In this document: piece by piece, positions 59,021 through 64,000 of the stretch
Layout of the letters: each line of letters opens with the position of its first letter
How positions within the stretch are numbered: the first letter of the stretch is position 1
Assembly (NCBI GenBank): GCA_028673005.1
Contig: CM054116.1
Span: forward strand, 37,730,854-37,794,853
From: Tanypteryx hageni
Lineage: Eukaryota > Arthropoda > Insecta > Odonata > Petaluridae
Direction: 5' to 3'
Length of the DNA: 64,000 nucleotides
Made by a program: the position numbers and the translations under genes
The notes under the pieces: generated by a model
Told to the model about the DNA's origin: nothing
The model's database searches: none
The model's input: only the letters and a program-made list of their open reading frames with translations

Positions 59021-59865
59021 CGCGCGCGTGAGAGGGGATGGAGCGTTGGAGATGGAATAAGACGCAAGATGAGGGAAAAAAGAAAGAGGTGGAGAGAGGA
59101 GCCACCGTCTTTGGCGTGTGTTTGGAGGGAAGGGGGAGGGGGGGGGGAAATCGCGATTTCGAGATGTTCCTGTATGATCCGGGATCTTCTTCCTCTCTCT
59201 CTCTTCCTAGGAGATGCAGCCGCTCCTGGTGCCTCGAGCCCATCTGTTAAACCTGTCCATAAACACCGTTTTCTCTCCGTCTCTCGCCAAATCCGTTTCC
59301 TCCTCCTGTCGCCCTCCCTCTCTTTTCCTCCTCTCTCTATACAGCGTGAGCGGTGGATGAAGAAGGATAGGAGCGTAGGACGGGAGGGTGCGTTCGGAGT
59401 AGCGGGGATATAAGAGGGAAAAGAGGAGGACTGTGTTGTAGGGGGAGAAAGAATGGGGAAAGAAGACGGCGCTGGGGGGAGAGGGATGTTGCGTAGAGAG
59501 GGAAGAGAGGAGGACCTTTTTTTATCGAGACGAGAAGGAGATGGAGTTAAAAATGAGGGAGCGGCTGGCGGTGCGGTATGCCTGTGGTATGGATGGAGTG
59601 GGAAGTGATGTCGGGGAAGGGGACGGAGAGAGGAGGGTGGGGAGGTGGGGTTTGAATGAAGATGCAAAGCGCGTGGATGGCAAGGATGAGGGTGAGAGAA
59701 GAGATTGGGTGAAGAGGGAGTATGGTAATAAGGACGGGAGTATGCAAAGGATAGAGAGAGGAGATAAGGAGGAAATGAAGGAATGGAGGTTAGACATAAT
59801 AAAGAGGGAGGGGAAGGAGGAGGGAGTGTACGGAAAAGATGGGTGTAACAAGTTGTGAGGGTTTT
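59021..59865. repeat. Purine-rich region with a pyrimidine insert
   Basis: Purine-rich at 59030-59150, with a G-rich run at 59127-59147; CT-rich at 59170-59340; purine-rich again to 59860. The 272-codon minus frame (58849-59667) is Ser/Pro/Leu/Arg repeat. Confidence 0.8.
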
Positions 59866-61175
59866 TTCAATGTGGTAAAAAGATGAATTTAATAAGAAAT
59901 TTACGGAATATGATTAAAATAAGAAAAAGACTTTTTCCTTCGTTTCCTCCTGCGGGATTCCGAATTAAAGGAGGAGATAAGGTGAAGGGAAGGTAAGAAA
60001 AAGACTAGGCGGAGGAGATGGAAAAAGGAAGATATAATTAATATCGGAAAATGAAAGTTAACGAATTTTACGGCTGATTTCTAAATATAAAAATAAAACA
60101 AAATTCTTGCTGGGATATAATTTTCAAGCATTTGTGGCAGAGAGGAAAAGGACGATGAGTTTCATTTTGATGAGAATCGGAACGGACGAATAACCGAGAA
60201 AAAAACTCGAGGAAAAAAACTCATAAATAAATATTAGTTGCGATAGATAAAAAAATCTTTCTATTTCTCTGTAAATAAATAATAGTTGGGCTGGATTGTT
60301 AAGGAACAATAATGAGATATATCCGTTCGCGCGTGTCTGAATGATGAATGCAGAGGAGAAGAAAAACATATTGTAAATTACGGTGCGTAACGAAATGCAA
60401 AATATAAAGCGAGAAAACAAATTGGAAATAATTTCTCAAGCTTAAAGTAAATGTGTTTGATAATTTAAATTAGTGCAGGTTTTTTTCTTTTCACTAGAGA
60501 AACACGATTTATTTTTTTCGTTTATAGTTTGACACTGTCGGTGAATATCCGGAAAAAAACGATAATTTTATGTCGACACTGACAAATCGTCGTTTTTTTA
60601 ATCTACGTATTTCAAATTAATCTCATAAAAAATCAAAGATTAAATTGATTTGTTAATTATTCATGTCAAAGCTCGTACTACTCGATTTTCCATCAGCATA
60701 ATTTCTCTTCAAATAGCGGGTTTTTAATTTAAGCACACAATTATCAATCTAAACATTTTTATCGCATTAATTTCTCCTTCCGCGCTAAATGAATTCGCGG
60801 TAATTTTGGCATCGGAAAGCGTCCATCATATTGATTTGCTCAGTAATGTACGGATTTTAAAATATGGGAGACGAGGAATTGAAAATCCGAACCAATTGCA
60901 AAAAACAGACGTGTGTAACAAAAACACGCGTGTGTAACGGACGTCAAGCGACGACAAAAAGACATTATTAGGGCGCGGGAAAAAACACTCGCGCATCCAT
61001 TTTTAAATGAATGCGCAATTCTAAAACGAATCTCGCATAAAAGTTCGCTTGTTTTCGGGCGTAAAAGCGAGGAATGATTGCGCTTCAAGATATATCCTCA
61101 TTTCCCGTGACATCAATTTCGCCAATAGGATGGCGCTACAAGGGACATGAATGTCTCGCCCGAAGGAATAGAAAA
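59866..61175. other. AT-rich non-coding DNA
   Basis: No gene. A GC-richer part lies at 60900-61140 with no recognised motif. Confidence 0.5.
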
Positions 61176-61179
61176 AAGA

Positions 61180-62970
61180 GTAGGGATAAGGAAGGAGAAA
61201 AGGAGGTCAGAATTTGGAACGGCGGGATATTTTTTTGTCTGAAACATGTTCTCGTGAAACCATCAGGACCATGAAGCGATAGAGCCAAAGAGAAAGAGAG
61301 AGAGAGAGAGAGGTAGAGATAGATGGAGATTGACAGAGCAGAAAAAGAGAGTAAGGGAGTTGGGGAGATGAAGTCAATAATATGCATCGCACGTGACCCG
61401 AGGAAATAGAAAGGAGGAAGAATGGGCGATGGGAGTAATGGTGATTCCGTAACGAGAGGAAGTGAAAAATGATAAGGCGATGCGATACATAATTTCTTCG
61501 GAAAGAAAAGGAAATGGTGAGAGAGGTAGCATGCCAGGCACTGAGAGAGAAAGAGAGAGAGCGGAAGAAGGGTGTAACGATAGAGGTGAGGTAGGTGCGA
61601 GGGAGGGGGATAAAAGATCTCTCTTTTTATGTTCGGAAAACCCTGAGGATAGAAAATGATGGGAAAACGTGCGCCTGCCTGTATATTTGCAGACGATACC
61701 AGGCCGTTCTCTCCGAGGAACGGGAATAAATGGAGACAACGAGGAGAGAGAGAAAAGGCGGAACGGGATTCCAAAATGGAAGAGGAGAGAGAGAGGAGAG
61801 GAAATGATGGCGGGAAAGAAAATAGGAGAGGTTTCTGGAGAGAAAGAAGGAAATACGTGATGAGAAGAAAAAGGTGAGAGAGGAGGGAAACAGAGAGAGG
61901 TATATAGAGAAAGGAACTAAGTAAGAGAGGGAGTGAGAGATGAGGAGTGCAAATGAAAGGAGGAGGAAGGGAGAGGGAAGAAGAGAGACAGGTAGGGAGA
62001 GGGGGGAAGAGAGACAGGGAGGGGGAGAGTGAGGGAGGGAGATAGAGAGAGGGAGTGAGAGGGTGAATACAATTGAGGGAGAGAGAGAGAGAGGGAGAGA
62101 GAGAGAGGGAGAGAAGATGTAAAATACAAGTGAAGGAAGGACGGAGAGAGTGAGGGAGAGATGGAGTGCACTGTTGAGGAAAGGAGGGAGAGAGAGATAG
62201 GGATGGAGAGAAAGGTAGGGATGGAGAGAGATGTAGGGAGGGAGAGAGAGAGATAGGGAGGGAGAGAGAGGTAAGGAGGGAGAGAAGTAGGGAGAAAGAG
62301 GGAGGTATGGAGGGAGAGAGAGGTAGGAAGGGAGAAAGAGGTAGGGAGGGAGAGAGAGAGGTAGGAAGGGAGGGAGAGGTAGGGAGGGATAGAGAGTTAG
62401 GGATGGAGAGAGGAAGGGTGGGAGAGGATGGGAGAGGGAGGGAGAGAGAGGAAGGGAGAGGGGAGGATAGAGGGAGGGAGGGAGAGAAAGGAAGATAGAG
62501 GGAGAGGGAAGAAGAGGGAAGGAGAGAAAGGAGGGAGAGAGAGAGGAAGGGAGAGAGCGAAGGAGAGCGGGAGGGATAGGGGAGAGGAAGAGCAAGAAAT
62601 TGTGGTCTGGGGATAAGAAGTCGAAATGAGAGAGTGCGGTGTGTATGCGTGCGTGTGTGCGCAAAGGATTCAGAGGGAGGGAGAAAAGGGGAACATTTAT
62701 TTACGGTGGGGAAGTAATTCTTAAAAAAGAGGGAGACTGGAGGAATAGAGGACAAAAGATGGGAAGGAATATTTTTAGGAAATTGGTAGGTAGGGCGTGG
62801 TATGATGGGACCGAGGAGTGTGGCGGATGAGGAAGGACGCGCTGGAAGAGAAGTTAGAATGGATAAAAGAGGATGAAGGGGATATTGGAGGAGGAAGAAG
62901 TCAGGCAGGATTGGAGATGAATGGGGAGCGAGGTAAAAAGGAACATGGATTTGGGAGGGAAAGAATGGAG
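61180..62970. repeat. Very long purine tract with minisatellite core
   Basis: About 1.8 kb of A/G-dominated plus strand, almost pure from 61860 to 62600. At 62180-62410 an approximate unit of about 20 bp (GGTAGGGAGGGAGAGAGA and variants) repeats. A canonical G-quadruplex motif (runs at 62017, 62021, 62033 and 62037; loops 1, 7, 1) is present. The 539- and 345-codon minus frames here are Ser/Leu/Pro repeats from CT triplets, not proteins. Confidence 0.92.
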
Positions 62971-64000
62971 ATGGAAGCCTGAAGAATAATGATGCATGAT
63001 GTAAGCGAATAGGTCTGTAAATAAATAATTTAGGAAAAGGAATCCAGGGTGCGCTTTTGAGGCATTAGCTTTTGTAAGCGGATAAAGTTTCATTATCTTT
63101 TAAAAAGTATAACACGTACTTGCATGTAAAAGTTTTTCTATTATATGTAATATATATTTTTGTTTAATGGGAAAACAGTTTTGCAGTTGCATTGAGAAAT
63201 TACATTTATTCTCTGTCACGCGAATAAAAGATCAACCCAAAATCAATATGAATTCTAATACGAATGGAAAAATGATGTATACAACGGAAATACGTGCTGG
63301 GGTGAATATTCAAGCAACGGAGAGAATCTAAGGTAATGCCGTGTTGAACGGAGGACTTTCGCAGATGGAAAGGAAGAATTGAAATGCAGGGGGTTGTATA
63401 ATGGATTACGAAAAAGGAATATGTGACATTTGCCGTGAAATATTGGCGGCTGTAAATTATATCACGGAGACAAAGTGCCACAGGAAAAGGACATTAGAAA
63501 ATTCGACTGCAGAACATAGAAACCATAACCAAAATGTAGATTAAAAAAAGAGACGAGAGGAGAATAATGAATCAGAAAATATGCAGGTAAGGAAAGTTAT
63601 TAACGGCCAAAAAATGGAAAGAGAGAGAGAAAACAATGGCGAGAGAATGACGAAAAATATGAGAAATAATAAAAAAAAATTAATAGTGGACGAAAGCTGA
63701 AATTGAAATAGAAAAGCTCTTTTGAAATAAAATCAAAGTAGCAGAACGAGAATGATTGAAAAGAAAATAAATAAAGAAACGTGGACTACTGAAAAGGGTG
63801 AAACTAAAAGCAAAGGGGAAAAGAGGAGAATGACGGGAAGAAAAAGTAAATGCCGCAAACGGAGAGGATAACGAAAAATTCGCGGCATTCCAAGGTATGT
63901 TAAAAGCCTTGGAAAGTAAAAAAATTCGAGAGTAAGAGGGTTCAATAATAAGATGAGAGTATCTATGGGAAACGAAGATAGAGAGACACGACCGTCGCTT
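62971..64000. other. A-rich non-coding DNA
   Basis: No gene. Purine bias continues weakly to the end. Confidence 0.5.

Noticed and set aside
58849..59667. 272-codon minus-strand open frame
   Set aside because: Pro/Ser/Leu/Arg repeat from purine/pyrimidine tracts; overlaps other equally open frames.
62180..62410. CRISPR-like array of short repeats
   Set aside because: Units are degenerate purine words without constant spacers; a eukaryotic minisatellite.
61136..62755. 539-codon minus-strand open frame (and a 345-codon one overlapping it)
   Set aside because: Encoded by CT-repeat complement; Ser/Leu/Pro only, open in several frames at once, no domain. Compositional artefact.

Overview
The window reads as non-coding nuclear DNA of an animal, most likely an arthropod. 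The organism itself cannot be named from what is here. It is AT-rich, full of long homopurine/homopyrimidine tracts and (TA)n microsatellites, has no bacterial-style gene packing, and carries metazoan-type repeats: hAT MITEs with 8-bp target duplications, a Tc1/mariner-type MITE, a Helitron helicase fragment, a tRNA-derived SINE remnant and Penelope-like/hammerhead-type sequences. I found no complete protein-coding gene. The long open frames (up to 539 codons) all lie in Ser/Pro/Leu- or Arg/Glu/Gly-encoding CT/GA tracts and are compositional artefacts. The window could be intergenic DNA or a very long intron.

Layout. 0-4 kb: AT-rich sequence, GA tracts and a 659-bp hAT element (1976-2634). 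4.4-5.6 kb: an unclassified repeat with a 216-bp tandem duplication. 7.5-37.8 kb: the plus strand is repeatedly pyrimidine-rich (blocks at 8.1-9.0, 10.3-10.7, 11.9-12.5, 25-25.9, 27-27.7, 29-30.8, 36.2-36.8 and 37.3-37.8 kb), with one exception near 26.7 kb. Embedded here are a 32-nt hairpin (11129-11160), a MITE (15973-16131) and a repeat nest at 20.0-22.9 kb. The nest holds a (TA)n-flanked inverted element, a two-unit satellite-like array of about 150-bp monomers and a decayed Helitron helicase. A second copy of the (TA)n-flanked element lies at 31.9-32.2 kb, a 271-bp hAT MITE at 32.9-33.2 kb and a hammerhead-like ribozyme fold at 33.54-33.62 kb.

At about 37.8 kb the sequence switches abruptly to plus-strand purine-rich tracts, and these dominate to the end (37.8-38.3, 41.2-41.5, 49.6, 51.0, 54.2-54.8, 55.9-57.2, 59.3-59.9 and 61.2-63.0 kb). 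G-quadruplex-type runs sit at the switch and in later blocks. Between the tracts lie a SINE remnant (39.4 kb) next to a 340-bp hAT MITE (39504-39843), one exon-like segment (43762-43905), a Tc1/pogo-like MITE split by another transposon (46185-47200), and an RFX X-box-like motif beside a TATA-like box (50564-50586).

Best-supported calls: the three hAT insertions (two perfect and one 7/8 target duplication), the Helitron fragment, the nested insertion, the satellite-like duplication and the shared TA-tailed element. Most novel lead: the TA-tailed inverted element family together with the hammerhead-like motif.
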